Assembly (NCBI RefSeq): GCF_020075495.1
Contig: NZ_JABYQT010000004.1
Location: forward strand, 248,001 to 312,000
DNA from: Vreelandella aquamarina
GTDB taxonomy: Bacteria > Pseudomonadota > Gammaproteobacteria > Pseudomonadales > Halomonadaceae
DNA length: 64,000 nucleotides
Reading direction: 5' to 3'
The notes under the pieces were generated by a model. It was not told where the DNA came from, searched no databases, and saw only the letters and a program-made list of their open reading frames with translations. Positions 27,405 to 38,336 of the stretch are shown piece by piece (positions within the stretch are counted from its first letter, which is position 1; each line of letters opens with the position of its first letter). The position numbers and the translations under genes are program-made.

Positions 27405-27481
27405 CCCGAGTAAAGAAGCCGCGTGGCGACCTGGTTGGCATTTTTGCTTGATACAACGTTTTAGTAGACGGGGAACGACCT

Positions 27482-28726
27482 ATGAATGAGGTAACTGATC
27501 TGAGCTACGCGCTCGATACCTTTTACTTTTTGATTTGCGGTGCGTTAGTCATGTGGATGGCGGCGGGTTTCTCGATGCTGGAAGCCGGCATGGTACGTTC
27601 CAAGAATACCGCCGAGATCCTGACCAAGAATATTGCACTGTTCTCCATTGCCTGCACCATGTACCTGCTGGTGGGCTACTACCTGATGTACTCCAGCGGT
27701 GAGGGCGGTTTTCTGCCGAGCCTGGGATTTCTGATTGGCGCTGAAAACAGCGTCGACGCCGTGTTGAATGGTGGCGAAGACGCACCTTATTACTCCATGC
27801 GTGCGGACTTCTTCTTCCAGGTCGTGTTCGTGGCAACGTCCATGTCGATCGTGTCCGGGGCCGTGGCCGAGCGCATGAAACTGTGGGCATTCCTCGCCTT
27901 TGCCGTGGTGATGACCGGCTTCATCTACCCGGTATCCGGTTACTGGACCTGGGGCGGTGGCTGGCTGGACGCTGTGGGCTTCTCCGATTATGCCGGTTCA
28001 GGCATCGTGCACATGGCAGGTGCGGCGGCAGCGCTCGCGGGCGTGCTGGTTCTGGGGCCGCGCAAGGGCAAGTACGGCAAGGATGGTGCCATCCATGCGA
28101 TCCCCGGTGCCAATATGCCGCTGGCTACTCTGGGTACGTTCATCCTTTGGCTTGGTTGGTTTGGCTTCAATGGCGGGTCCGAGCTCAAGATGTCCGACGT
28201 CGCTTCTGCCAATAACGTGGCGCAGGTCTTTGTGAATACCAACGCGGCTACCGCAGGCGGGGTACTGGCCGCCCTGGTATTGGCCAAGCTGTGGTTCCGT
28301 AAGGCCGACCTCACCATGGCGCTTAACGGCGCGTTGGCAGGCCTGGTGACCATCACCGCAGGTCCTGCCGCTCCCTCGGCGCTTGCCGCGACGCTGATCG
28401 GCGCCGTTGGTGGCCTGCTGGTGGTCGTCTCCATCGTGACCCTCGACAAGCTGAAGCTCGATGACCCGGTGGGTGCCATTTCCGTACACGGCGTTGTCGG
28501 CATCTGGGGCCTGCTGGCCGTGCCGCTGTTCGACGATGTCAGCCTTGCTGCCCAGTTGATCGGTATCGTGGGCATCTTTGCCTGGGTCTTCCTGGCGAGC
28601 CTGGTGGTCTGGCTGGTGCTGAAAGCGATCATGGGCATTCGCGTCAGCGAAGAGGAAGAGTACGAAGGCGTGGATATCGCCGAGTGTGGCCTCGAGGCTT
28701 ACCCGGAGTTCAGCGTCAAGAAATAA
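27482..28726 (+). CDS. amtB: Ammonium transporter AmtB
   Basis: A 414-residue inner-membrane ammonium channel with eleven predicted membrane segments. Motifs seen: MLEAGMVRSKNTAEILTKN near the N terminus, WTWGGGWL, and the AmtB signature DYAGSGIVHMAGAAAALAG. The pore His pair can be placed at the conserved VHMAG and AISVHGVVGIWG positions. There is no obvious signal peptide; the protein starts directly with MNEVTDLSYALDTFYF. It lies 77 bases after glnK in the same unit and ends at a strong terminator. Confidence 0.96.
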   Translation: MNEVTDLSYALDTFYFLICGALVMWMAAGFSMLEAGMVRSKNTAEILTKNIALFSIACTMYLLVGYYLMYSSGEGGFLPSLGFLIGAENSVDAVLNGGEDAPYYSMRADFFFQVVFVATSMSIVSGAVAERMKLWAFLAFAVVMTGFIYPVSGYWTWGGGWLDAVGFSDYAGSGIVHMAGAAAALAGVLVLGPRKGKYGKDGAIHAIPGANMPLATLGTFILWLGWFGFNGGSELKMSDVASANNVAQVFVNTNAATAGGVLAALVLAKLWFRKADLTMALNGALAGLVTITAGPAAPSALAATLIGAVGGLLVVVSIVTLDKLKLDDPVGAISVHGVVGIWGLLAVPLFDDVSLAAQLIGIVGIFAWVFLASLVVWLVLKAIMGIRVSEEEEYEGVDIAECGLEAYPEFSVKK

Positions 28727-28760
28727 GCACAACGCAAGAAGTGAGCTGGCGTGCTCCTTT

Positions 28761-28787
28761 GGCCTTCCTTTCAAGGAAGGCCTTTTT
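28761..28787 (+). terminator. Rho-independent terminator of glnK-amtB
   Basis: GGCCTTCCTT / AAGGAAGGCC stem with a tiny loop, followed by TTTTT. It separates amtB from the second P-II gene, which must have its own promoter or depend on read-through. Confidence 0.9.
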
Positions 28788-28822
28788 ATTCTCTACCGGT
28801 AGCGGTGTATGCTAACGGGTAG

Positions 28823-29224
<402 letters not shown>

Positions 29225-29266
29225 GCGGATGAGTGGTGAGTCGTGAATGGTAGGTCGTGATTTGTG

Positions 29267-29306
29267 AAAAAGCCCCTGCGGAGTGCATCCAGCAGGGGCT
29301 TTTTTG
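29267..29306. terminator. Bidirectional rho-independent terminator
   Basis: AAAAAGCCCCTGC / GCAGGGGCTTTTT with a 12-base loop, flanked by A- and T-runs. It serves the second P-II gene on the plus strand and fpr on the minus strand. Confidence 0.88.
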
Positions 29307-29356
29307 TCAGTGAGGCGCGATGACGATGCGCCTCCTGTGGGCTCTTCACTCAGCCA

Positions 29357-30133
29357 TCACTTCTCGACGAACGCACGCTCGATCACGTAGTCGCCGGGCT
29401 CGCCCATGCGCGGCGAGATGTTCATGCCCAGCTCGTCGAGCAGCGCGCTGGTATCGTCCAGCATGGCCGGGCTGCCGCAGATCATCGCCCGGTCCTGGCG
29501 CGGGTCGATCGGCGCAAGGCCGGTGTCCTCGTATAGCTTGCCCGAGCGGATGTGGTCGGTCAGTCGGCCCATGGTGTGGAACTCTTCACGGGTTACCGTC
29601 GGGTAGTAGACGAGCTTTTCGGCGATCTCTTCACCCAGGTACTCGTGCGCTGGCAGCTCCTTGGTGATGAAGTCGGAGTAGGCCAGCTCAGAAACTTCAC
29701 GCACGCCGTGAATCAGTACGACCTTCTCGAAGCGCTCGTATACTTCCGGGTCCTGAATCAAGCTCATGAACGGCGCAAGGCCCGTGCCGGTAGAGAGCAT
29801 GTAAAGGTTGCGGCCCGGCAGCAGGTCATCGCATACCAGCGTGCCGGTGGGCTTGCGGCTGACCATGATCTGGTCGCCCACTTTCAGGTGCTGTAGGCGC
29901 GAGGTCAGCGGGCCGTCGGGTACCTTGATGCTGTAGAACTCGAGATGATCCTCGTAGTTGGGGCTGGCGATGGAGTAGGCGCGCATCAAGGGCTTGCCGT
30001 TCACTTCCAGGCCGATCATGACGAACTGGCCGTTCTTGAAGCGCAGGCTGCGCTCGCGCGTGGTGCGGAAGCTGAACAGGGTATCGTTCCAGTGGTGAAC
30101 GCTAAGCACTTCTTCCAGAGCAAACTTACTCAT
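29357..30133 (-). CDS. fpr: Ferredoxin/flavodoxin-NADP+ reductase
   Basis: A 258-residue bacterial-type FNR (subclass I). The FAD-binding motif is RAYSIASPNYEDHLEFYSI, the NADP-binding part starts STGTGLAPFMSLIQDPEVYE, and MICGSPAML follows. The C terminus ends ERAFVEK, characteristic of the Azotobacter/Pseudomonas Fpr group. It exchanges electrons between NADPH and ferredoxin or flavodoxin in redox stress and iron-sulfur metabolism. The divergent LysR gene matches the fpr/finR arrangement known in Pseudomonas. Confidence 0.95.
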   Translation of the reverse strand: MSKFALEEVLSVHHWNDTLFSFRTTRERSLRFKNGQFVMIGLEVNGKPLMRAYSIASPNYEDHLEFYSIKVPDGPLTSRLQHLKVGDQIMVSRKPTGTLVCDDLLPGRNLYMLSTGTGLAPFMSLIQDPEVYERFEKVVLIHGVREVSELAYSDFITKELPAHEYLGEEIAEKLVYYPTVTREEFHTMGRLTDHIRSGKLYEDTGLAPIDPRQDRAMICGSPAMLDDTSALLDELGMNISPRMGEPGDYVIERAFVEK

Positions 30134-30297
30134 GCACTCTCTCCGTTAAACGATGCCGACACTCGAGGGCATCTTTCATATTCTTTAAAAGAATAAAAAA
30201 TAGAAAATATGTTGTCAGCAAGTCTAAGCAAAGATGATATATCTGTTAAGTAAATTATATTGATAACTCTTATCTTTAGAATCGATATAGGCTTGTT

Positions 30298-31224
30298 ATG
30301 CACTATACCTTGCGCCAGCTCGAAGTGTTTGTTGCTGTTGCCCAGCATGAAAGCGTTTCCCAGGCGGCCCGGGCGCTGGCCCTGTCGCAGTCGGCCACCA
30401 GCACGGCGCTTGCCGAGCTCGAGCGCCAGTTCGACTGCCAACTGCTCGACCGGCTGGGCAAACGGCTAAAGCTCAATGCGCTGGGCTTTCAACTACTGCC
30501 CAAGGCAGTGGCGCTGCTTGACCGGGGGGAGGAGATCGAGGAGCTGCTGCGCGGCCAGCAGGGCGTGGGCACGCTGGATGTGGGGGCGACGCTGACCATC
30601 GGCAACTATCTGGCAACGCTTCTGATCAGCGACTTCATGCAGCGCTACCCCGGCAGCCGCGTGCGCCTTTCGGTACGCAACACGCGCCATATCGTCGAGA
30701 GCGTGCGTCAGCACTCGCTGGACCTGGGCCTGATCGAGGGTCAGTGCGATGACGAGATGATCATCAGTCAGCCCTGGGTGGAAGATGAGCTGTGCGTGTT
30801 CTGCTCGCCGCGCCATCCGCTGGCCGGGCGCGATCACCTGGAGCTCGAGCAGCTTCTGCGCGAGGACTGGATCATGCGCGAAGAAGGGTCAGGCACGCGC
30901 ATGACGCTGGAGCACGCGGCGCGCCATCGACGCAGCCGCTTCAATACGCTTTTGGAACTCGAGCACACCGAAGGCATCAAGCGTGCGGTGGAGTCCGGCC
31001 TTGGCATCGGCTGTGTCTCGCGGCTTGCGCTGCGCGACGCCTTCCGGCGCGGGAGCCTGGTGCCGCTGCCTACGCCGGAGCTGGATTTGAAGCGCCAGTT
31101 CACCTTCATCTGGCACCGCCACAAGTACCTGACCACCGGCGTGCGCGAGTTTCTGCGCCTGTGCCGCGAGATGACCGCCGGCGCCAGCCGCAGCGACGAT
31201 ATCGCACTGCCGCCGGTGCCTTGA
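30298..31224 (+). CDS. finR: LysR family regulator, FinR-like
   Basis: A 308-residue LysR protein. The N-terminal winged helix is MHYTLRQLEVFVAVAQHESV then QAARALALSQSATSTALAEL, and the periplasmic-binding-like sensor domain covers about residues 90-295. In Pseudomonas putida FinR activates the divergent fpr gene under superoxide stress; the same layout here suggests the same role, by inference. The 164-base shared spacer is AT-rich and must hold both promoters. It is followed after 18 bases by a convergent chemoreceptor gene. Confidence 0.85.
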   Translation: MHYTLRQLEVFVAVAQHESVSQAARALALSQSATSTALAELERQFDCQLLDRLGKRLKLNALGFQLLPKAVALLDRGEEIEELLRGQQGVGTLDVGATLTIGNYLATLLISDFMQRYPGSRVRLSVRNTRHIVESVRQHSLDLGLIEGQCDDEMIISQPWVEDELCVFCSPRHPLAGRDHLELEQLLREDWIMREEGSGTRMTLEHAARHRRSRFNTLLELEHTEGIKRAVESGLGIGCVSRLALRDAFRRGSLVPLPTPELDLKRQFTFIWHRHKYLTTGVREFLRLCREMTAGASRSDDIALPPVP

Positions 31225-31242
31225 TCATCGAGCGGCGGCAGC

Positions 31243-33156
31243 TCAGAACTCGTCCCAGTCGCCTTCGGCCGAGGTGCTTGCCAGGCGGGGGGCCGGCGTG
31301 GTCGGCGCCTTGGGGCGAGCCAGCGACGGTGCGGGCGCGGGGGCTGCCGGCGCCGCGCGGGAGACCTTGAAGCTGCCGATGACGCTGGCAAGCTGCCCGG
31401 ACTGCTCCTTCAACTGCTCGGCGGCGGTGGTGGACTCTTCCACCAGGGCGGCGTTCTCCTGGGTCATGCGGTCCAGGTCCGCGACGGCGATGTTGACCTG
31501 ATTGATGCCCTCGCTCTGCTCGCTGGTGGCGGCCTCGATCTCCTCGAGCACGTCGGTCACCCGGGCGATGTGCGAGACGATCTCCTCCATGGTTTCGCCG
31601 GCATTGCGCACGAGCGTCGTGCCGCTGTTGACCTTGCCCTGAGAGTCCTCGATCAACTTCTGGATATCGTTGGCCGCGTCGCTGCTGCGCCGGGCGAGCT
31701 TGCGCACCTCTTCGGCCACCACGGCGAAGCCACGGCCATGCTCGCCGGCCCGGGCCGCCTCGACGGAGGCGTTGAGTGCCAGCAGGTTGGTCTGAAACGA
31801 GATGCTGTTCATCAGGGTGACGATCTCGCCGATCTTCTCCGAGGCCTGGGTGATCTGCTCCATGGTGGTCACCACGTTGCCCATCACCTCGCCGCCGTGG
31901 CCGGCCACCTGGGAGGCGGACTGGGACAGCTTGCTGGCCTGCTGAGCGGAAGACGCGGTGTGCTGCACGGTGCTGGTAATTTCCTCGATGGAGGCGGAGG
32001 TCTGCTGCAGGCTCGCGGCGGTGTTGTCGGTGCGCCGAGAGAGATCCTGACCGCCAGAGGCGATTTCGTTGGCGGCGTGGTGGACCGCGTCGCTGCTGGC
32101 GCGCACGTCGATCAGCACGTGCTCCATCTTGTCGACGAAGCGGTTGAAGGCGCGGCTGATCTGGCCGACTTCGTCGCGGCCCTGCTCCGGCAGACGGCGG
32201 GTCAGATCGCCCTCGCCGCTGGCGATGTCTTCCAGGGCATCGCGGGCGCGCTCGAGGCCGGCGAAGCTACGCTTGAGCCACAGGCTGAGCAGCACCGCCG
32301 TCAGCACGAGGATCACCGCCAGGGTCAGTAGTGCCGAGTGGATGATGGCGCGAAGCCCCACCGTGGCTTCGTACTCGTCCAGTGCGACACCCAGCTCCCA
32401 GTCGGTGCCGGCAATGGGGGTGGCGGCTATCCGCTTGGTTTCGTCGTTCACGTCAACGTGTTCCCAGGCGTTGGCGGTCATGCGCAGGCGTTCGATGGCG
32501 GAGGGGGTCAAGGCGTCGTTGAGGCTTGTCAGCGGCTGGAGGGTCAAGGCCGGGTCCGGGTGGGCGATGATCGTCTCCCCGGCGCTGCTCAAGAACGCGA
32601 AGCTGGCTGGCGTGGGTTGAATCGCATTGACCTGCTCGATCAGTTTGCCGATCGCCACGTCACCACCGATGACACCATAGAGGGAGCCTCCGCGCTTGAC
32701 CGGTGTGGCAAAGGTCACGACCAGCTGGCCACTGGCGTCGTCCTCGTAGGGTTCGGTCACGATGGTCCTGTCCTGCGCCACGGCGGCTTGATACCAGCCA
32801 CGGGTGCGAGGGTCATAGCCGTCGCCAGGCGGAAACGCACTTGCCAGGTGGCTGCCATCGGGTTGGCTGAAGAACGCGGCCATGAAGCCGCCGGAGGCCT
32901 GCAACTGCTCCAGCGCCGTCAGTGGATCATTATCCATTACCGGTGTGCGCGCCGCTTCGAGCATGGACGCACGAGCGGCAATCCACTCCTCGATCGCCAG
33001 CGCATTGCCTTGAGAAACGGATGCCAACTGCTGGGTAATCTGCAGGTCGTTGTGCTTTTTCAGGGTGATATAGCTGACCGTGGCATTGACCGCCAGGGCC
33101 AGAGCGATCACGACCAGTATGATCGCCAGAATGCGCATTCTTAAAGAGGAAAGCAT
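31243..33156 (-). CDS. Methyl-accepting chemotaxis protein with a dCache amino-acid sensor
   Basis: A 637-residue chemoreceptor. Membrane segments are about residues 8-30 and 275-297, with a periplasmic dCache_1 domain between. That domain carries Y114, R119, W121, Y122 and D166, the spacing of the published dCache amino-acid-binding motif, so an amino acid ligand is predicted. HAMP and the methylation helices follow, then the signalling hairpin [20 protein letters not shown]. The protein ends in DWDEF, an xWxxF-type pentapeptide that in other receptors tethers CheR or CheB. A FliA-type promoter precedes it. Confidence 0.93.
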   Translation of the reverse strand: MLSSLRMRILAIILVVIALALAVNATVSYITLKKHNDLQITQQLASVSQGNALAIEEWIAARASMLEAARTPVMDNDPLTALEQLQASGGFMAAFFSQPDGSHLASAFPPGDGYDPRTRGWYQAAVAQDRTIVTEPYEDDASGQLVVTFATPVKRGGSLYGVIGGDVAIGKLIEQVNAIQPTPASFAFLSSAGETIIAHPDPALTLQPLTSLNDALTPSAIERLRMTANAWEHVDVNDETKRIAATPIAGTDWELGVALDEYEATVGLRAIIHSALLTLAVILVLTAVLLSLWLKRSFAGLERARDALEDIASGEGDLTRRLPEQGRDEVGQISRAFNRFVDKMEHVLIDVRASSDAVHHAANEIASGGQDLSRRTDNTAASLQQTSASIEEITSTVQHTASSAQQASKLSQSASQVAGHGGEVMGNVVTTMEQITQASEKIGEIVTLMNSISFQTNLLALNASVEAARAGEHGRGFAVVAEEVRKLARRSSDAANDIQKLIEDSQGKVNSGTTLVRNAGETMEEIVSHIARVTDVLEEIEAATSEQSEGINQVNIAVADLDRMTQENAALVEESTTAAEQLKEQSGQLASVIGSFKVSRAAPAAPAPAPSLARPKAPTTPAPRLASTSAEGDWDEF

Positions 33157-33223
33157 CGGTTCATCTCATTATCAGGGAGGGGAGTAGACAGGATCAGTGG
33201 CCTGTCTCGAGTAATCGTTTGCT

Positions 33224-33249
33224 ATATCGGCAGTGTGTCTTGTGACTTA
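33224..33249 (-). promoter_or_regulatory. FliA (sigma-28) type promoter of the dCache chemoreceptor gene
   Basis: Read on the minus strand: TAAG, 14 bases, GCCGATAT. The -10 element matches GCCGATAA in 7 of 8 positions and the spacing is one base short of the E. coli consensus. It lies about 70 bases before the gene start. Confidence 0.6.
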
Positions 33250-33316
33250 AGTCTCATTCATCCTCCGCTCTGTGCTGATACAGAGAAACGAGTCGCCGGA
33301 TGGTCGATCATTCAAC

Positions 33317-33344
33317 GCCTAGAGCCTCGATCAAGGCTCTAGGC
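33317..33344. repeat. Perfect inverted repeat between chemoreceptor genes
   Basis: GCCTAGAGCC / GGCTCTAGGC with an 8-base loop. No T-run follows on either strand, so it is not a standard terminator; it may still end or stabilise the transcript of the chemoreceptor gene that stops at 33415. Confidence 0.6.
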
Positions 33345-33414
33345 TGGTACTTCTCGCTTTAGCACTTCTCGTCTTGTATTGCTCGGCAGGGATTTCTTGG
33401 TGCTCGATACACTC

Positions 33415-35529
33415 TTACTCGTTATAGGACGATGGGCCGAGAAGACGGGGATGCCCGCCGCCATCGTGCTCATCCAGCAGCGTGAACCCGCCCACCAGGT
33501 CGGCAAGTCGCTCCGCCTGCTCCTTCAACTGCTCCGCGGCGGTGGTGGACTCCTCGACCAACGCGGCGTTTTGCTGGGTCATCTGGTCAAGGTCGCTTAC
33601 CGCAATGCTGACCTGGCTGATACCGTCATTCTGCTCGCGTGCCGCGGTACTGATATCGCCCAGCATCTGGGTCACCCGCGCCACGCTTTCCGATAGCTCG
33701 TGCATGGCGGTTTCGGCGTCGTGCACCAGCTGGGTGCCGCTTTCCACCTTGCCTGCCGACGCGTTGATGCGCTGGCGGATATCCGCCGCTGCCTCGCTGC
33801 TGCGCCCGGCCAGCTTGCGCACTTCGTCGGCTACCACGGCAAACCCACGCCCATGCTCGCCTGCCCGAGCGGCTTCCACCGAGGCGTTCAAGGCCAGCAG
33901 GTTGGTCTGGAAGGCGATGCTGTCGATCACGCTGACGATACTCTGGATCTCGGTGGAGTTGTTACGGATATCGTCCATGGTGACCACCACCTGCTCGAAG
34001 GCGCCGTTGGTGCGCACGGCCAGCTGCGAGGCAGTTTGCGCAAGCCCGCTGGCTTCCTGGGAGGCGCTGGTGGTGTGGCCCACGGTGCTGCTGATCTGCT
34101 CCATGGCGGTCGAGGTCTGCTGCAGGCTGGCTGCGGCCTGGTCGGTGCGCCGCGACAGATCCTGTCCGCCCTGGGTGATCTCGCTTGCGGCGTGGTGGAC
34201 CGATTCGCTGCTGGCGCGTACATCGACCAGCACATCGTGAATCTTGACGGCGAAGGCGTTGAACTGGATGGCCAGCTCAGCGCTTTCGTTGCGCCCGCGC
34301 ACTGGCAGGCGCTGGGTCAGGTCGCCATCGCCGGAAGCGATATCACGCATGCGATCAGCCAGGTGACGCAGTGGTCGGGAAATACTGGAGCCCAGCAGCC
34401 AGCTGGCCAGCAGGCCGAGGCTGGCAATCAGCAGACCCATCAGTATCATGCCCCACATGGAGGCTTTGCTCTGCTCGCCGAGCTGGTCCTGCAAGCCATA
34501 CAAACCGGCCATGACGGCGCTTTCAGGTAGCCGGATCATCAGTACCCACGGGTTACCGCTCTCGTCGATGGTGAAAGGCCAGTACAGCTCGGTCATGCCC
34601 TGCTCGGTGTCCAGCTTGCGTACACGCTCGCCCTGCTGGGCCTGGGCGATGCTGGCCTGAAGCTCAGGGTCGAGCACGTTTTCAACGCGCTTGCCCATCC
34701 GCTCCGGCGCGCCGGTATAGGCCGCCAGAGCACCATGTGCGGCGACCAGAGCCATTTCGCCAACGCCGTCATAGAGCGTTTCATTGGCTTCTTCGAGCAG
34801 TCCCTGAATGAATTCGACCGAGAGGTCGACACCGGCGCTGCCGCGAAACTTGCCGTCTACGATGATGGGCGCGTTAAACGAGGTCACCAGCAGGGTTTCA
34901 CCGTTATAGTCGTACAGGTGCGGGTCGACAATGCAGCTGCGCCGGGTTTCCTTGGTGCACAGGTAGTACTCTCCAAGGCGAATACCGTCGGCATCGCGCT
35001 CCTGGCTTTCGATATTGCTGCCCAGCGCAAGCACCTCGATGCTGCCGCTTTGCGTACGATACCACCACGGCATGAAGCGGCCATCCGGGCCGTAGCCCTG
35101 ATCCTCTCGACCGACAAAATTGGCATCGCGGTTGAACGCATCCGGCTCCCAGCCAATGAATGCATCCAGCAGGTCGGGGTTGTTGATGACCGTTTGCCGT
35201 ACCAGCATCGATACTTCGCGCCGACTCATGGACATCAAGGGCCGTCCGTCGGCATCCTGCTGGCCCAGCATGGCGTTGGTGTGCGCCAGGCTGGTCGCAA
35301 GCGTCAGCGCATGCTCGAGGTGGCCTTTTATCTCTTCGGCCTGGCCCGAGGCAATGGCGGTAAGGCGAGCTTCGATGTTGCGTTCGAGCAGCGCCTGGGT
35401 CTCGCTTTTTACCAGCGATTGGGAGCGAGCGTTGGCGATCACCGAGTAGATGACCAGCGCCGCTACCACCAGCAGAATACAGCCACCCACCAGGGTGGCA
35501 ATCAAGGTACGTACGGACTTGAAGTTCAT
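33415..35529 (-). CDS. Methyl-accepting chemotaxis protein (tandem duplicate, distal copy)
   Basis: A 704-residue chemoreceptor. Membrane segments are about residues 8-31 and 358-380; the large periplasmic region between is of dCache type, with [10 protein letters not shown] and [11 protein letters not shown] cysteine pair ([16 protein letters not shown]) may form a disulfide. HAMP then starts at [14 protein letters not shown]. The signalling region is nearly identical to that of the neighbouring copy, while the sensor domains differ at many positions. It has no C-terminal xWxxF peptide. The start is 30 bases after the stop of the other copy, so they share a transcript. Confidence 0.93.
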   Translation of the reverse strand: MNFKSVRTLIATLVGGCILLVVAALVIYSVIANARSQSLVKSETQALLERNIEARLTAIASGQAEEIKGHLEHALTLATSLAHTNAMLGQQDADGRPLMSMSRREVSMLVRQTVINNPDLLDAFIGWEPDAFNRDANFVGREDQGYGPDGRFMPWWYRTQSGSIEVLALGSNIESQERDADGIRLGEYYLCTKETRRSCIVDPHLYDYNGETLLVTSFNAPIIVDGKFRGSAGVDLSVEFIQGLLEEANETLYDGVGEMALVAAHGALAAYTGAPERMGKRVENVLDPELQASIAQAQQGERVRKLDTEQGMTELYWPFTIDESGNPWVLMIRLPESAVMAGLYGLQDQLGEQSKASMWGMILMGLLIASLGLLASWLLGSSISRPLRHLADRMRDIASGDGDLTQRLPVRGRNESAELAIQFNAFAVKIHDVLVDVRASSESVHHAASEITQGGQDLSRRTDQAAASLQQTSTAMEQISSTVGHTTSASQEASGLAQTASQLAVRTNGAFEQVVVTMDDIRNNSTEIQSIVSVIDSIAFQTNLLALNASVEAARAGEHGRGFAVVADEVRKLAGRSSEAAADIRQRINASAGKVESGTQLVHDAETAMHELSESVARVTQMLGDISTAAREQNDGISQVSIAVSDLDQMTQQNAALVEESTTAAEQLKEQAERLADLVGGFTLLDEHDGGGHPRLLGPSSYNE

Positions 35530-35559
35530 TTTTGTTGTTGCCCTCAGTTTGGTTACCGC

Positions 35560-37671
35560 TTAACGCGGCAGGTAGGCAGGCGGCGCAAGCTGCCCGCCCG
35601 AGGTAGCAGTACTGGTCGACAGGGTAAAGGCTCCGACAAGCGAAGCGAGGCGCTCGGCCTGATCCTTGAGCTGCTCGGCGGCGGTGGTCGACTCCTCGAC
35701 CAGCGCAGCGTTTTGCTGGGTCATCTGATCAAGGTCGCTTACCGCGATGCTGACCTGGCTGATGCCGTCGTTCTGTTCGCTGGCCGCGGTGCTGATATCG
35801 CCCAGCATCTGGGTGACCCGTGTCACGCTCTCGGAAAGCTCATGCATGGCGGTTTCGGCGTCGTGCACCAGCTGCGTGCCGCTTTCCACCTTGCCTGCCG
35901 AGGCATCGATGCGCTGGCGAATATCCGCCGCTGCCTCGCTGCTGCGCCCGGCCAGCTTGCGCACTTCGTCGGCCACCACGGCAAACCCGCGCCCATGCTC
36001 GCCCGCCCGGGCGGCTTCTACCGAGGCGTTGAGCGCGAGCAGGTTGGTCTGGAAGGCGATGCCGTCGATCACGCTGACGATGGTCTGAATTTCCGAGGAG
36101 GTCGCACGGATATCTTCCATGGTGACGACTACCTGCTCGAACGCGGTATTGGTGCGCGAGGCGAGCTGCGAGGCAGTCTGGGAAAGCCCGCTGGCTTCTC
36201 GGGAGGCGCTGGTGGTGTGGCCCACGGTGCTGCTGATCTGCTCCATGGCGGTCGAGGTCTGCTGCAGGCTGGCCGCGGCCTGGTCGGTGCGCCGCGACAG
36301 GTCCTGCCCGCCCTGGGTGATCTCGCTTGCAGCATGGTGAACTGCTTCGCTGCTGGCGCGTACATCGACCAGCACATCGTGAATCTTGACGGCGAAGGCA
36401 TTGAACTGGATGGCCAGCTCAGCACTTTCGTTGCGCCCGCGCACTGGCAGGCGCTGGGTCAGGTCACCATCGCCGGAAGCGATATCGCGCATACGTTCGG
36501 CCAGATTGCGCAACGGACGAGAAATACTCGTGCCCAGCAACCAGCTGGCCAGCAAGCCAAGAGCAGCAATGATCAGTCCCATGCCCAGCATGCCAAGCGT
36601 GGACGTGGTGCGCTGGTCTTCCATTTGCTCTTGAAGATCATTCAGGCCGGCAAATACCGCCTGGTCGGGCAGGCGCAGCATCAAGACCCACGGCTGTTCA
36701 AGATCACCGATGGTGAACGGCCAGTAAAGTTCGAGCATGCCCTGCTCAGCGTCATGATGACGAACGACGCCACCCAGCTGGGCTTCTGTAATGCGTGTTT
36801 GCAACGCTGGGTCCAGAACGTCGCCTGACGGCTGCCCAAGTGCTTCTTGGTGGCCGGTATGCGCCGTCAAGGTGCCTCCGGAGGCAATCAGGGCCAGCTC
36901 ACCTGCGCCGTCATAAAGTGCTTGGCTGGCATCATTGAGCATGGACTGGATAAAGTTGACCGACAGGTCGACCCCTGCAACGCCACGAAATTCGCCATCG
37001 ACCATTACCGGGACGCTGAACGAGGTGACCATCACCACCTGGCCGTCATAGTCGTAAGGGGCGGGGTCGACAATACAGGTCGCCTGCGTGTCGCGCGGAC
37101 ATAGATAGTACTCACCCTGGCGCACGCCGCTGGGCTGGAGGACATCGCTCTCCATGTTCTCATCCAGCGGAAGTACAACGACATTGTCGCTGTCGTCGCG
37201 ATACCACAAGGGACGGAAACGTCCATCGGCCCCGTAACCCATCCCTTCACGGCGGGCGAAGACCTCATCACGCCCGAAGGCATCGGGTTCCCAGCCTATG
37301 TAGGTGCCCAGAAGTTCCGGATTGGCAACGGCGGTCTGGCGCACTATCTGGGAAAGCTCGCGACGGCTCACGTTGAGCGACGGCCGTCCCGTCGCATCCA
37401 GCTGGCCCATCAACGCGTTGGTCTGGGCCAGGTTCTCACTCAGTGTCAGGGCATGCTCCATCTGGCCCTTGATGCGTTCTGCCTGCTCGGAGGCGATAGC
37501 CGTCAGGCGTGCCTCGGTATTGCGCTCGAGCAGCGCTTCGGTCTGGTTTTCCACCAGATCCTGAGAGCGTGCATTGGCGATCAGCGAATAAATCACCAGC
37601 GCGGCCACTACCAGCACGATACAGCTGCCGACGAGTATCGTGATCAACGTACGAACGGACTTGAAATTCAT
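35560..37671 (-). CDS. Methyl-accepting chemotaxis protein (tandem duplicate, promoter-proximal copy)
   Basis: A 703-residue receptor with the same layout as its downstream paralogue: N-terminal [10 protein letters not shown] and first membrane helix, dCache-like sensor with [10 protein letters not shown] and a cysteine pair ([16 protein letters not shown]), second membrane helix near residue 360, HAMP, and a signalling hairpin containing [20 protein letters not shown]. The ligand is unknown. It has a long 5' leader (about 165 bases) after a nearly perfect FliA-type promoter, which also serves the downstream copy. Confidence 0.93.
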   Translation of the reverse strand: MNFKSVRTLITILVGSCIVLVVAALVIYSLIANARSQDLVENQTEALLERNTEARLTAIASEQAERIKGQMEHALTLSENLAQTNALMGQLDATGRPSLNVSRRELSQIVRQTAVANPELLGTYIGWEPDAFGRDEVFARREGMGYGADGRFRPLWYRDDSDNVVVLPLDENMESDVLQPSGVRQGEYYLCPRDTQATCIVDPAPYDYDGQVVMVTSFSVPVMVDGEFRGVAGVDLSVNFIQSMLNDASQALYDGAGELALIASGGTLTAHTGHQEALGQPSGDVLDPALQTRITEAQLGGVVRHHDAEQGMLELYWPFTIGDLEQPWVLMLRLPDQAVFAGLNDLQEQMEDQRTTSTLGMLGMGLIIAALGLLASWLLGTSISRPLRNLAERMRDIASGDGDLTQRLPVRGRNESAELAIQFNAFAVKIHDVLVDVRASSEAVHHAASEITQGGQDLSRRTDQAAASLQQTSTAMEQISSTVGHTTSASREASGLSQTASQLASRTNTAFEQVVVTMEDIRATSSEIQTIVSVIDGIAFQTNLLALNASVEAARAGEHGRGFAVVADEVRKLAGRSSEAAADIRQRIDASAGKVESGTQLVHDAETAMHELSESVTRVTQMLGDISTAASEQNDGISQVSIAVSDLDQMTQQNAALVEESTTAAEQLKDQAERLASLVGAFTLSTSTATSGGQLAPPAYLPR

Positions 37672-37804
37672 GCGCAGAATGCTCCACTCATACGGAAGTA
37701 GAGTGAAGCATTCAAGCGGCGCTCTGCTGAGATCGAGGCAAACAGAGCCATGGCGGATAGACGTGGGGGGAGGAACATGGTCGCTCTCTATTAAGGATAA
37801 ACTG

Positions 37805-37826
37805 ATGTATGCATTGCTACATACAT
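37805..37826. repeat. Inverted repeat in the leader of the chemoreceptor pair
   Basis: ATGTATG / CATACAT arms around an 8-base centre. It lies between the FliA-type promoter and the first chemoreceptor gene, within the predicted 5' leader. Confidence 0.5.
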
Positions 37827-37844
37827 GATGCAGGGGTAATCAGT

Positions 37845-37871
37845 TTATCGGCGAGAGCGATCCATGCTTTA
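37845..37871 (-). promoter_or_regulatory. FliA (sigma-28) promoter of the chemoreceptor pair
   Basis: Read on the minus strand: TAAAGCAT, 11 bases, GCCGATAA. The -10 element is perfect, the -35 core TAAAG is present and the spacing is exactly that of the flagellar consensus TAAAGTTT-N11-GCCGATAA. Confidence 0.82.
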
Positions 37872-37901
37872 GTTGTAGGCGATCAATAAGCGTTGAAATA
37901 C

Positions 37902-38336
37902 TTAACGCATATCGCTGACCGCCTCCTGAATGTCGTCAAGCGACGCCTTGCTGAGATCTTTGGACAAGGTGTGGATGACAAGCTTCTGCGTGGGGGCATC
38001 GAGCTTTTCACGCAGCAGGCCCAGAAACTTGGGGGGCGCGACCAGAATCAGCTTTTCCATGCTGTTATTGACGCGTGCGTTATACAGGTGCTGGGTGACT
38101 TCCTTGGCAAACAGTTCATTTTCATGCTTCAAGGCAGTCCCACCCTCCGCCGAGGAGCGTGCGGTGGATGACGTGGATTCGTGCACGTCGGCGCCGGGGC
38201 TATCGGTGATCAGGTCCCCTTCATGCATGCGACCCTCGGCGTGTACCAGGCTCTCCTTCTCCTGCAGGTGAAGCGAGTCGCGCGTGAAGATACGTGCGCG
38301 AGCGGCGTCGGCTACCACGATATAGGTTGTCATCAT
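37902..38336 (-). CDS. Host attachment family protein
   Basis: A 144-residue protein of the family annotated 'protein required for attachment to host cells'. It starts MMTTYIVVADAARARIF and contains RSSAEGGTALKHENELFAKE and LILVAPPKFLGLLREKL, the usual conserved blocks. The family is related to archaeal release-factor-like (eRF1-type) domains, and its biochemical role is uncertain. The start is the first ATG after GGAGGACG. It stands alone between a chemoreceptor operon and a divergent phosphatase gene. Confidence 0.82.
   Translation of the reverse strand: MMTTYIVVADAARARIFTRDSLHLQEKESLVHAEGRMHEGDLITDSPGADVHESTSSTARSSAEGGTALKHENELFAKEVTQHLYNARVNNSMEKLILVAPPKFLGLLREKLDAPTQKLVIHTLSKDLSKASLDDIQEAVSDMR

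Noticed and set aside
34735..36828. A 697-codon open frame antisense to the two chemoreceptor genes
   Set aside because: It is a frame shadow created by high GC and third-position bias of the duplicated receptor genes; the sense products have clear chemoreceptor domains.
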